The translations under genes and the position numbers were made by a program. From CAVVUC01 sp963751395 (lineage in GTDB: Bacteria; Verrucomicrobiota; Verrucomicrobiia; Chthoniobacterales; Chthoniobacteraceae): a stretch of 64,000 bases of DNA. The stretch is taken from positions 682,001 to 746,000 of the forward strand of contig CAVVUC010000004.1 in assembly GCA_963751395.1 (NCBI GenBank), read 5' to 3'. Positions 45,941-55,500 of the stretch are shown here, piece by piece; positions within the stretch are counted from its first letter, which is position 1, and each line of letters opens with the position of its first letter. The notes under the pieces are model-generated. The model was given only the letters and a program-made list of their open reading frames with translations, did no database searches and was not told the DNA's origin.

Positions 45941-46084
45941 AGCGCGGGCTTCCAGCCCGTTTCTGAACGGCTTCCAGCCGTTCAGCGGGAGCTGGCTCTC
46001 GAATCGCATGACGACGCACGCAAGTCATCGCGCTTCGATTCCGGCTGGCAGGATGCCAGCCGGAGCGGGCTGGAAGCCCGCGCT
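45941..46084. repeat. REPIN-like element with 19-bp perfect inverted ends
   Basis: agcgcgggcttccagcccg (45941-45959) is the exact reverse complement of 46066-46084. Inside are two more hairpins: ctgaacgg...ccgttcag (45962-45984) and ggctggca...tgccagcc (about 46043-46060). The layout, two REP-type palindromes facing each other in about 144 bp, fits a non-autonomous element mobilised by a RAYT-type transposase, none of which is in this window. Confidence 0.7.
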
Positions 46085-46191
46085 ACCGTTTCCATCTGCA
46101 TCGCTTACGTATTCGATGCTGAGTGCGAAAGCGGTCGCCGGCGGCGCGGCACCCTCCAGTGCCTGGATGGACGGCCGCTGTGCCGCCGCCA

Positions 46192-49100
46192 TTATTTCCT
46201 CCGGCAGCGGCTGAGGAAAATGCTTAACGCACCCGCGGCCAGCAATCCAATCGTTCCCGGCTCGGGCACCGGAGCCGCAGCAGGCGTGGCCAGTTCGCCC
46301 AGGTTCTTGCCGCCGCCACCGGCGAACGCCGTCGTTCCCGAGATGGTCAGCCCCGTGATGTCCAGGACCTTCACGGTCCCTGTGTGCGCGGTAAGCACCG
46401 CCGTGCCGCTGGTGGCGATGTTCAGGCCGCCGAGCAGCGTCTCGCTCACGTCGAATTTCAGGGTGCCGTTGTTCACCGCAGTTGGCCCGGTGTAGTTGTT
46501 GCTGCCGCTCAAGGTCAGGGTTCCGGCTCCCACCTTGGTGAAACCGCCATTGGTGAGCTGACCGCTCAGCGTGATGTCGCCCGCGCCGCCGATCTGGGGA
46601 GTAGTGGTGCCGTTGAAGGTCACCTGGCCGGCATAGCTGGCGGCGGTGCTGGTGTTGCTGTTGGCCATGTTGCCGTTGTTGAGCATGATTTTGCTCACGG
46701 TGATGCCCGTCTGGCCGTTGAGGTCGAGCGTGCCGCTATGGACCTGGGTGTTCTGCCCGTTCGGGCCGAGGGCGGTGGCGCTGAGCAGCTTCACCGTGCC
46801 GGCATTGCCCGTCGTGCTTTCTCCGATGATGGTCGAGTTGCTGTCCGTGTAGGTCGAACTGTTGGTGCCGCCAAGCTCGACCGTGGCACCGGCATCGCCG
46901 CCGATCCACAGGCGGCTGCCACCACCACCGGTCAGGTCCATGCTGAACGTGCCGCTCTGGAGGTAGGCATTCTGGCCGTTGAGATCGATCGTGCCGTTGC
47001 TGATGGTGCCGACCGCGCCATTCCCGGCGCCACTGCCATTGAGACTGCCCCCCAGGGTTTGCGAGGTCGTTCCGAGGTTCAACGTGGCCCCGTTCCTCAC
47101 GGCGAGGGTTCCATAGCCGATCGTGCCGATGCCGGACAGTTCGAGCGTGCCTGCGTTGACCGAAGTCCCGCCGATGTAGTTGTTGTTGCCGGAGAGCGTC
47201 AGCGTGCCGCCCGCGCTGTTCTGGGTGAGCGAGCCGTTGCCGCCGATATTGTTGGAGTAGGTGCGGCTGCCGGCGCCGACATTATAGACCAATGCACCGT
47301 TGTTGATGATGTAACTGCTCGCGGCGATCGAACCCGTGTCCGTGCCGTCGCCGATCTGCAAGGTGCCCGCTCGGATCGTCGTCGGGCCGGTGTAGGTGTT
47401 GCTGCCGGTGAGGGTCAGGGTGTTGTCCCCGAGCTTCACGAGGCCCATAGTGGGTGATCCGCTGCCGGACGTGGCGTAGGTGAAATTTCCAGCCGAAGTA
47501 TCGATGCCAACATTGGAATTGGCATCCATGCTCACGTTGGTCATCGTGTTGGCAAAGAGGGAATCCACATCGGCGCTTGTGAAGAACGCCCCCAAGGCGG
47601 CGACGCCCAGACCGAGCGTGGCGTCGAAGGCCACGGTGGTGGTGCCCGTTGCCGGTTTGGCATCGGTATTGCGGAATGTCAGGGTGCCGAAATTGACGGC
47701 CGTGCCGCCGCTGTAGCTGTTTGAGCCGGAGAGCGCCAGAATGCCGCCCGCGCTGTTCTGGGTGAGCGAGCCGCTGCCGCTGATGACGCCCGAGTAGGTG
47801 CGGTTGCCCGAACCGACATTATAGACCAGCGCGCCGTTGTTGGTGATGGAACTGCTCAAACCGATCGACCCCGCGTCCGTGCCGTTGCCGATCTGCAGCG
47901 TGCCGGAGGTGATCGTCGTCGTACCGGTGTAGGTGTTGTTCCTGGTGAGTGTCAGCGTGCCGTCGCCGAGCTTGGTGAGCTTGCCGTTGTGGCCGGATTC
48001 ATCCTGGAGTACGACCTGGATGCCAATGTCGAAACCCGCCGTGTCAAAGATGGCTCCACCGGTGGAGCGCAGGTTGATGGTGTTGGTATGGTCCCAGCCG
48101 ATGGTCGTGATGAAATCCGCGTTGTCCGCCGTGGCGACGATCGTGGTGCCGTCAAAATGCATGGACGCTCCGGTCTGGTTCCATGAGATGGACGGCCCGG
48201 AGATCGAGGGGGTATGCAAGGTGCCGCCGGTGAAGATGTAGTTGGCGGCATGGTAAGGATCTCCCCCGACCGAAGGTTGGTGGGTGATGCCCCCCGTGAA
48301 GGTGACATCCGCGTTGTCGGAAATCGTCAATTGCGGGTTGAAGCTTTGGAAATGAAGCGTGCCGCCCGTGACCACGCTGCTGCCGCTGAAAGTGATGTTG
48401 CCAACGCTGTTGGTGATGTTCCCGCTCGTGACCACGCTGCCGCCGCTGAAAGTAAGGTTGCCACCGCTGTTGGTGATGTCGCCGCTCGTGACTTCGCTGC
48501 TGCCGCTGAAGGTGAGGTTGCCACCGCTGTTGGTGATGTTGCCGCTCGTGACTTCGCTGCTGCCGCTGAAGGTGAGGTTGCCACCGCTGTTGGTGATGTT
48601 GCCGATCGTGCTGGTGCCAGCGCTGAATTCGAGCGTGCCCGCTCTGATCGTCGTCGGGCCGGAGTAGGTGTTGCTGCCGGTGAGGGTCAGGGTGTTGGCC
48701 CCGAGCTTCACGAGGCCATTGGTGGATCCGCTGACGGAAGTGGCGTAGGTGAAATTTCCCTGGGTGGTATCGATGCCAACATTGGATGTGGCATCCATGC
48801 TGACGTTGGGCATCGTGTTGGCAAAGAGGGAATCCACATTGGCGCTTGTGAAGAACGCCCCCGAGCCGGAGACGCCCAAGCCGAGCGTGGCGCCGGCGGC
48901 CACGGTGGTGATGCCCGTTGCCGGTTTGGCATCGGTATTGAGGAATGTCAGGATGCCGGCATTGACCGCCGTGCCGCCGCTGTAGCTGTTTGAGCCGGAG
49001 AGCGCCAGCACGCCACCCACGCTGTTCTGCGTGAGCGAGCCGGTGCCGCTGATGCTGTAGGAGTAGGTGCGGCTGCCTGAGCCGACGTCATAGACCAATG

Positions 49101-51786
49101 CGCCGTCGTTGGTGATGGAACTGCTCGAACCGATCGAGCCGGCGTCCGTTCCGTTGCCGATTTGCAGCGTGCCGGAGGTGATCGTCGTCGCGCCTGTGTA
49201 GGTGTTGTTCCCGGTGAGCGTCAGCGTGCCGGCCCCGAGCTTGGTGAGCTTGCCGTTGTGGCCGGATTCATTCCGTAGTACGACTTGGATGCCAATGTCG
49301 AAACCCGCCGTGTCAAACACGGCCCCACCCGTCGAGCGCAAGTTCACCCACTGACCGCTATCCCACCCGCCAATGGTGATGAAGTTGCCATTGTCCGCGG
49401 TGGCCACAATTCGGGTGCCGTCAAAGTGCATGGAGGCTCCGGCCTGATTCCATGACGTGGAGGAGCCGAAAATGGACGGCGTGCGCAGCGTGCCCCCGAG
49501 GAACAAATAGTTCGCCGCGTGGTAGTAACTGTTCGTGATGAATTGAATGCCGTTCTGAGCCGTTACATCGGCATTATCTTGAATGGTCATCGCCGGCCAG
49601 ACGTTCCAAAATTTGATCGCCGTGGCATTGACCACGCTGCTGCCGCTGAAGGTCAGGGATGCCGCATTATTGGTGATGTCTCCAATCGTGCTGGTGCCGC
49701 CGGCGAAAGCAAGCGTGCCGCCGTTGATCATGACGCCACCGCTGATGGTGTTGCTGCCGGTGAGCGTCTGCGTTCCCGCGCCGCTCTTGGTGAGCATCAT
49801 ACCTGTTGCCCCCTCGGCGATGGCTCCCGAATACGTAACCGAGGAGCCGGTCTGGGGATTCAAGGTGAGCCCAGTCACGCTGCCGTATCCCGTTATCAGC
49901 GTCGGAGAAAGATCCACGCTGCCAGTCAGTCCGCCCAGAGTTGGCGTGGCATACCCAGTCACGTCAAGACCCCCGTTCACTGAAGCGGTATCGAAGGCAC
50001 TGTTCTGGAGCGCGTTAGCATTCCCCAGGGCGATCGTGCCGCCGGTGATGAGGGTGTTGCCGGTGTAAGTGCTGGCTTGGGTGAGCACCAGCGTGCCCGC
50101 GCCGACCTTGGTCAGGCCAAACGAACCACCGGATTCATAGAACCCGGTGAGCGTCAGGGTGTCCGCATCCACGCCGACGGTGGTGTTGGAGTCGATAGAG
50201 AAGCCCGGACCGCTGCCACTGTTGTTATAGGTCATGGTCAGCGCGTTGCTGCCGCTGAGGCTGCGGATCGCACCGAGGCCGCCGACGCCGGCACCTAACA
50301 CATGCATGTGATCGGGGAGGCTGACACCACCCTGAAGAGCCAGCGTGGCCCCATCGCGAACCCACGTCATATTGTCTCCGCTCCAACCGCTCTCCCCGAG
50401 GGCCGAGCTGTTCGCCGCCACCAGCGTGCCCGCCGTGATGTCGGTGACGCCGTTGTAGCCGTTCGCTCCGGAAAGCGTCAGCGTGCCGGAACCGGACTTG
50501 GTGATGCCGGATCTACCAGTATTCCAAGAGTTCAACTTGCCGGTGACGTTCAGTGTACTTCCCGTGTCCACCGTAATTGTCCGATTGCCACTCAAATTAA
50601 TCTGCGAGGCAATCGTGGATGTTGCCGTTCCCCCGGCGGTGATGTTGGAAAGCAAAAACAGATTGCCCCAGGTGCCGTCGTAGCCCAGCCCGCGCGAACT
50701 GACCGTTCCGCCGTTCAGCGTCAGGCCGTTTTTGATTCCTGTCACGCCGTTCGACGTGGACAGAGTGGCCCCAGAACCGACGATAATGGCACCATTCGCA
50801 CCACCAGAACCCCAAGGATCGCCCGTGCTCCAGTCGCCACCCGGCAGCTCCAGTGTTCCGGAAGTCACCGTGGTCCCGCCTTTGTAGCTAATCGAGCCGT
50901 TGAGCGACAATGTGCCTGCGCCGCTTTTCTCCAAAGATCCGCTGCCGGAGATCGCCCCGGAGAGGATTTGGTTGACGGAGCTGCCGAAGGCGAGCGTGCC
51001 GGAGTTGGCAATCGCGCCGGCGAAAGTGCCGCTGCCGAGCGTGGCGGAGCCGCTCAGGGAAAGGGTCGCACCGGTGGCTATGGCCACGTTTCCGCCGGTC
51101 GCATCCGAAGTGCCCGAGATGCTCAGGGTCTTGGTGCCATTGTCCCAAGAGGCGGCGCTCCAGTCGGTGCCGCCGATGACGCGGATCTCGCCACCCGTGT
51201 AGGTGCCCGTGAGCGTGGCCGGGGCGCTGAAGTGGGCGTGTGAGCCGTCACCTGCCGTAATCCCCAGACCGTTGAAGTTCGCAAGGTCACCCACGAAGCC
51301 GGAGAAGGTGGTGTTGCCGATTGTCCATGTCGCCGTCTGGCCGGTGGTATAAGTGGCATTGGGAGCCGTGACGGGAGTGAACGTGGTGATTCCAGGGGTC
51401 GCGGAGGTGGTGGTCCACGTGCTGGCGGCCGTGCCGATGATTCCGTTAAACAACTCCCCGCCATACTGGGCATTCACCGTGAGGTTCAGGTTGACGTCGC
51501 CGTTGATCGTCGTGCCCACCAGCGCGAGCAGGCTGTTGAAATGCATGTAGGTGGCGTCCTGATCCGAGCCACGGTCATAGACGGCACCGTTGTCGGCCGA
51601 GAGGGTGCCGCTGGCTGTCGTGCCGGACCCCAACACACGCGCCTGGTCGCTGGCGGTGATGGTGAAGTTTTCGGTGATCGAGCCATAGCTGTAGTCAGTG
51701 GCTTGAGCGGACGGAGCGCACAAAAACGCAGCCACGGCGGCGGTGAGAAGTGCGGAGCGGAGGAACGGATTGGATTTTGGTTTCAT
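46192..51786 (-). CDS. Giant PEP-CTERM protein with autotransporter-associated repeats
   Basis: 1864 residues. Start at ATG 51786, signal peptide MKPKSNPFLRSALLTAAVAA cut near SAQA. The first about 210 residues (DYSYGSITENFTITASDQAR, NGAVYDRGSDQDATYMHFNS) form a beta domain shared with the 52581-56366 paralogue. At least twelve repeats of the GxGTLTLSGxNTYTGxTTI type follow, plus beta-sandwich inserts. The C-terminus is a canonical PEP-CTERM signal: VPEPGTIGLLAAGALSIFLS then RCRRK, recognised by an exosortase in other bacteria. No exosortase gene is in the window. Probably a surface or matrix protein. Operator promoter 2 lies 26-72 bases upstream. Confidence 0.85.
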   Translation of the reverse strand: MKPKSNPFLRSALLTAAVAAFLCAPSAQATDYSYGSITENFTITASDQARVLGSGTTASGTLSADNGAVYDRGSDQDATYMHFNSLLALVGTTINGDVNLNLTVNAQYGGELFNGIIGTAASTWTTTSATPGITTFTPVTAPNATYTTGQTATWTIGNTTFSGFVGDLANFNGLGITAGDGSHAHFSAPATLTGTYTGGEIRVIGGTDWSAASWDNGTKTLSISGTSDATGGNVAIATGATLSLSGSATLGSGTFAGAIANSGTLAFGSSVNQILSGAISGSGSLEKSGAGTLSLNGSISYKGGTTVTSGTLELPGGDWSTGDPWGSGGANGAIIVGSGATLSTSNGVTGIKNGLTLNGGTVSSRGLGYDGTWGNLFLLSNITAGGTATSTIASQINLSGNRTITVDTGSTLNVTGKLNSWNTGRSGITKSGSGTLTLSGANGYNGVTDITAGTLVAANSSALGESGWSGDNMTWVRDGATLALQGGVSLPDHMHVLGAGVGGLGAIRSLSGSNALTMTYNNSGSGPGFSIDSNTTVGVDADTLTLTGFYESGGSFGLTKVGAGTLVLTQASTYTGNTLITGGTIALGNANALQNSAFDTASVNGGLDVTGYATPTLGGLTGSVDLSPTLITGYGSVTGLTLNPQTGSSVTYSGAIAEGATGMMLTKSGAGTQTLTGSNTISGGVMINGGTLAFAGGTSTIGDITNNAASLTFSGSSVVNATAIKFWNVWPAMTIQDNADVTAQNGIQFITNSYYHAANYLFLGGTLRTPSIFGSSTSWNQAGASMHFDGTRIVATADNGNFITIGGWDSGQWVNLRSTGGAVFDTAGFDIGIQVVLRNESGHNGKLTKLGAGTLTLTGNNTYTGATTITSGTLQIGNGTDAGSIGSSSSITNDGALVYDVGSGSRTYSYSISGTGSLTQNSVGGVLALSGSNSYSGGTAVNAGILTFLNTDAKPATGITTVAAGATLGLGVSGSGAFFTSANVDSLFANTMPNVSMDATSNVGIDTTQGNFTYATSVSGSTNGLVKLGANTLTLTGSNTYSGPTTIRAGTLEFSAGTSTIGNITNSGGNLTFSGSSEVTSGNITNSGGNLTFSGSSEVTSGDITNSGGNLTFSGGSVVTSGNITNSVGNITFSGSSVVTGGTLHFQSFNPQLTISDNADVTFTGGITHQPSVGGDPYHAANYIFTGGTLHTPSISGPSISWNQTGASMHFDGTTIVATADNADFITTIGWDHTNTINLRSTGGAIFDTAGFDIGIQVVLQDESGHNGKLTKLGDGTLTLTRNNTYTGTTTITSGTLQIGNGTDAGSIGLSSSITNNGALVYNVGSGNRTYSGVISGSGSLTQNSAGGILALSGSNSYSGGTAVNFGTLTFRNTDAKPATGTTTVAFDATLGLGVAALGAFFTSADVDSLFANTMTNVSMDANSNVGIDTSAGNFTYATSGSGSPTMGLVKLGDNTLTLTGSNTYTGPTTIRAGTLQIGDGTDTGSIAASSYIINNGALVYNVGAGSRTYSNNIGGNGSLTQNSAGGTLTLSGNNNYIGGTSVNAGTLELSGIGTIGYGTLAVRNGATLNLGTTSQTLGGSLNGSGAGNGAVGTISNGTIDLNGQNAYLQSGTFSMDLTGGGGSRLWIGGDAGATVELGGTNSSTYTDSNSTIIGESTTGNAGTVKLLSATALGPNGQNTQVHSGTLDLNGQTGITVSKIMLNNGNMANSNTSTAASYAGQVTFNGTTTPQIGGAGDITLSGQLTNGGFTKVGAGTLTLSGSNNYTGPTAVNNGTLKFDVSETLLGGLNIATSGTAVLTAHTGTVKVLDITGLTISGTTAFAGGGGKNLGELATPAAAPVPEPGTIGLLAAGALSIFLSRCRRK
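48359..48610 (-). repeat. 60-bp tandem repeat (about four units) in the 1864-residue PEP-CTERM gene
   Basis: Protein unit NITNSGGNLTFSGSSEVTSG, 20 residues, repeated four times with few changes; two of the units are identical over almost all 60 bases. The paralogue at 52581-56366 has only two such units (about 54160-54290), pointing to slippage or unequal exchange. Confidence 0.85.
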
Positions 51787-51811
51787 GGGTATAATTGGTG
51801 CGAGGAAGTGA

Positions 51812-51858
51812 AGAATAGCGGAAAGAGAAATATTTGTCATGTCACAATAATTGCTACA
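51812..51858 (-). promoter_or_regulatory. Operator-promoter module, copy 2 (PEP-CTERM gene 1)
   Basis: Minus strand: TGTAGCAATTATTGTGACA (51858-51840), -35 ATGACA (51840-51835), 17-bp spacer, -10 TATTCT (51817-51812). The expected transcript start is about 18 bases before the ATG; I see no Shine-Dalgarno sequence in the short leader. Confidence 0.75.
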
Positions 51859-51862
51859 TGGC

Positions 51863-52060
51863 GGAACGGGGAAATGCGGAATGCGGAAGGCGGAATGCGG
51901 AAGGCGGAATGCGGAAGGCGGAATGCGGAAGGGGGAATGCGGGGGAAACCGGAAAGCGGAAACCGGAAACCGGAAATGCGGAACGGGGAATGCGGAAGGC
52001 GGAGGGCGGAACGGGGAATGCGCCGGAAACCGGAAACCGGAAATGCGGAATGCGGGGGGC
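51863..52060. repeat. GCGGAAT/GCGGAAG heptamer array with decayed GGAAACC part
   Basis: About ten alternating 7-mers (gcggaat, gcggaag) run from 51863 to about 51940, giving a 14-base super-period. A looser stretch with ggaaacc and gcggaac units continues to about 52050. Both strands are open in several frames only because the repeat lacks stops; no gene is supported. Confidence 0.8.
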
Positions 52061-52069
52061 GTCCTTTGC

Positions 52070-52345
52070 GCTGAAGGCGCAATCTACTTCAGCCCAGGGC
52101 AACGCCCTGGGAAACGCCATCATCAAACGAAAAGCCCTGAAATGGGCGCAATCGCCGGCAAGCCGGGCGCGATGGATTCAACCCATTCAGGGTTGTTTCG
52201 CATTTTGTATCCATTACCCAGGGCAGGTTGCCAGTGCCCCCCGGCACTGCCCTGCGGGCTGCCTGCGGCAGGCTATGTCGCTCCGCTCCATTGTTCCTCG
52301 CGACCCTGGGCTGAGGGATGGAACGCCGTTGGCGTTCTCGCGGCA
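52070..52345. repeat. Dispersed intergenic repeat rich in small palindromes
   Basis: Contains cccagggcaacgccctggg (52087-52105), gccctgaaatgggcg, and a cluster of short inverted segments such as gccccccggcactgcc, ending with ttggcgttctcgcggcatg. Its style is that of the non-coding repeats scattered in verrucomicrobial and planctomycetal genomes; copy number outside the window is unknown. Frames across it have no domain. Confidence 0.5.
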
Positions 52346-52452
52346 TGACTGTGTAAATCGTATTATTTTTGCAACTGGGTTCACCCGCGCCGTTCGCGAA
52401 CACAACGAGCGGTGAAGATTTCCACGGACCTTCCAGTTGAAAGATTCCGTGC

Positions 52453-52498
52453 CAAAAAAAGTGTCCGCCGTTGGCCCCGCCAAGAGCCAACGGCGGAC
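52453..52498 (-). terminator. Rho-independent terminator of the 1261-residue PEP-CTERM gene
   Basis: Minus strand: gtccgccgttggc (52498-52486) pairs perfectly with 52475-52463 over 13 bp with a 10-base loop, followed two bases later by seven T (52460-52454). It lies about 85 bases after the stop. Confidence 0.85.
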
Positions 52499-52580
52499 GA
52501 TGTTGTTGCCGTCCCCGGAGGCCTCCACCTCCATCCGGCAACCGTTCTCAGCCCGCCCCAGAAACGGGCTTTGAGATCGT

Positions 52581-55500
52581 CTAAATTTGCTTTTGCCCGT
52601 GGAAAAATCCACCCCACAGCCCGCGCAGCCGGCGGCGCTCGCGCAGGGCGACCAGGCCGACAAAGGCAAGCGCTCCGACGATCGTGGCCGGCTCGGGGAT
52701 CGGGACCAATTCGCCGCTGCCGAGCTGGAGCGCGCCTTGAGACCATCCGCCGCCGCTGCCGGCTCCGCTATAGAACTGCACGTTGTTCAGGAAGCCCGAG
52801 GTTAAGCCGGGGTTAAAATTCAAGTGTGTAGTCCCACTTGGGCCACCAGCCCAGTTGTAAACGCTCAGCAAATAAGAGCCGTCGTTGGTGCCTGTCGTAA
52901 AGCTGAGGGTGCTCGTTGCCGTGTTGTTGCTGAAGTCGATCGTCGAGCTGCCACTCAGCGTCAGCGCTCCGACCGTTTCGTCCTTGCCGCCGGTGTTGAA
53001 CGTCCCGCCCGCAAGATCGATCGCCGTGTTGTTTCCGATCACGTTGCTGCCGCCAAGAAGCAGCGTGCCCTGGGTGACTTTGATGGTCGTGGTGGCGTCG
53101 CCAAAAGAGTCCGCCACAGTTGGATTCACCGTCACCTTGGCGCTGGTGCCGCTGAGATTCACATTAAGCGTGCCTGCGCCGCCTGCGGTCCCGCTGAAGG
53201 CGATGCTGCCTCCGGTCACCTGGTTGCCGACGGTGCCGGTCACGATGATCGGGTTCATGATCGACCGGAGATCGTCATTCGATGCCAGGTTGCCGCCGTC
53301 CAGCGTCATCAAGCCCGTGCCAAGCGCATTGTCGTTTCCGACAACGAGCGCGCCATCGACGATCCTCGTCCCGCCGCTGTAGGTGTTGCTGCCGGAGAGC
53401 GTCAGCGTGCCCGCGCCCGACTTGGTCAGGGCCAGGTTGTTTTCGTTCGCGCTGGCACCGCCGAGGGTGCCCGCGAAGGTGTTTGTGCCGGAGACAAGAT
53501 TCACGGCGAGCGTCGAGACGGAACTGTTTCCACCGACAACGGCATTTGCCACGCCGGATCCCGTGGTGGTCAGGCCCGCCACCGTCTGGTTCACCGCTGC
53601 GCTCGTGCCGCCGAGGATAAACTTGCCGCTGTTCGACCCGTTCCCGAGGCTGAGCGCGGTCGAGGAACTCAAGGCACCCGTAAGCTGGAGCGTGCCGTTC
53701 TGCACATCTGTCGCACCGGTGTAGGTGTTGTTGCCCGAGAGCGTCAGCGTGCCGGCACCGAGCTTGGTGAGCTTGCCGTTGTGGCCGGATTCATCCTGCA
53801 TTACGACTTGGATGCCAATGTTGAAACCCGCCGTATCAAAGATGGCTCCATTGGTGGAGCGCAGGTTGATGGTGTTGGTATGGTCCCAGCCGGTAGTCGT
53901 GATGAAATTCCCGTTGTCAGCCGTGGCGACGATTCGGGTGCCGTCAAAGTGCATGGAGGCTGCGGCCTGGTTCCACGAAATGGACGGTCCGGAAATCGAG
54001 GGGGTATGCAAGGTGCCGCCTAAGAAGTTGTAGTTGGCAGCATGGTAGGGATCTCCCCCGACCGAAGGTTGGTGGGTGATGCCCCCCGTGAGCGTGACAT
54101 CCGCGTTGCCGGAAATCGTCAATTGCGGATTCGGATTGGCACCTTGGAAGTGGAGCGTGCCGCTCGTGACCACGCTGCTGCCGCTGAAAGTGATGTTGCC
54201 AAAGCTGTTGGTGATGTTCCCGCTCGTGACCACGCTGCCGCCGCTGAAAGTGAGGTTGGCACCGCTGTTGGTGATGTTGCCGATCGTGCTGGTCCCTGCA
54301 TTGAATTCGAGCGTGCCTCCTTGGATGGAGGTGGCTCCGCTGTAGCTGTTGTTGCCGGTGAGGGTGAGCGTGCCGCTGCCGATCTTGACCAAACCACTTC
54401 CTGTACCGCTGAGAATGCCGGAGTATGTCGTGCTGGCATTGTTATTGCCGACTCTCAATGCAACTGCGGCTGGAGTTAAGTCATTGTTCAGCAAGGACAA
54501 ATTAGCCGAACCACTCAACCCGCCAAGCGTGAAGGCATTGGATGTGACCGTTGCATCGAAAGTCACCGCGCTCAGCAAGGTGCTGTTCTGAAGCGCCAGC
54601 TCATGAGCCAGCACCACCGTGCCCGCGCTGACCGTCGTCGAGCCGGTGTAGGTGCTCGCCTGGGTGAGTTTCAGCGTGCCGTTGCCGACCTTGGTGATGC
54701 CGAAGGAACCGCCGGATTCATAGAACCCGGTGAGCGTCAGGGTGTCCGCATCCACGCCGACGGTGGTGTTGGAGTCGATGGAGAAGCCCGGACCGCTGCC
54801 ACTGTTGTTATAGGTCATGGTCAGCGCGTTGCTGCCGCTGAGGCTGCGGATGGCACCGAGGCCGTCAACACCGGCACCGAACACGTGCATGTGATCGGCG
54901 AGGCTGACACCATCCTGAAGGGCCAGCGTGGCCCCATCGCGAACCCACGTCATATTGGCACCGCTCCAACCGCTCTCCCCGAGGGCCGAGTTGTTCGCCG
55001 CCACCAGCGTGCCCTTTTCGATTTCGGTCACACCGGTGTAGCCGTTCGCTCCGGAGAGCACCAGCGTTCCCGTCCCGGACTTGGTGATGCCGGCACCACC
55101 ACTATTCCAAGCGTTTATCTTGCCGATGACGTTCAGCGTGCCATTTTTTTCCGACACCGTAATTGTCCGATTGCCACTCAAATTAATCTGCGAGGTAATC
55201 GTGGAGGTTACAGTCCCCCCGGCGGTGATGTTGGAAAGCAAAAACAGATTGCCCCAGCTGCCGTCGTAGCCCAGCCCGCGCGAACTGACTGTGCCGCCGT
55301 TCAGCGTCAGGCCGTTTTTGATTCCTGTCACACCGCTTGACGTGGATAGAGTGGCCCCAGAACCGACGATAATGGCCCCGGTGGCACCGTCCGCGTTCCA
55401 AGGATTGCCTGTGTGCCAGTCTGCATTCGGCAGTTCCAGTGTACCCCCATTGACCGTAGTCCCGCCCTTATAGCTGATCGAGCCGTTGAGTGTCAGTGTG

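Larger units (their letters stand above)
45093..46191. other. 1.1-kb region without a supported gene, rich in dispersed repeats
   Basis: Short frames exist on both strands but none has a recognisable domain or start context. It holds a CTGCCAA-type heptamer set (45105-45125), a segment around 45597-45845 that reads like a dispersed intergenic repeat (gcggcttgacgccgccttgc hairpin at about 45835), and the REPIN-like element 45941-46084. The 3' end of the upstream PEP-CTERM gene adjoins it. Confidence 0.6.

Noticed and set aside
45244..46009. Genes in the 45.2-46.0 kb spacer
   Set aside because: No frame has a domain, signal peptide or start context; the sequence is repeat-like.
48359..48610. 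Possible CRISPR array
   Set aside because: The repeated units are contiguous 60-bp coding repeats without unique spacers, within an open protein frame.
51866..52126. Small proteins encoded by the GCGGAAT array
   Set aside because: Frames on both strands are open only because the repeat unit lacks stop codons; the peptides are low-complexity.
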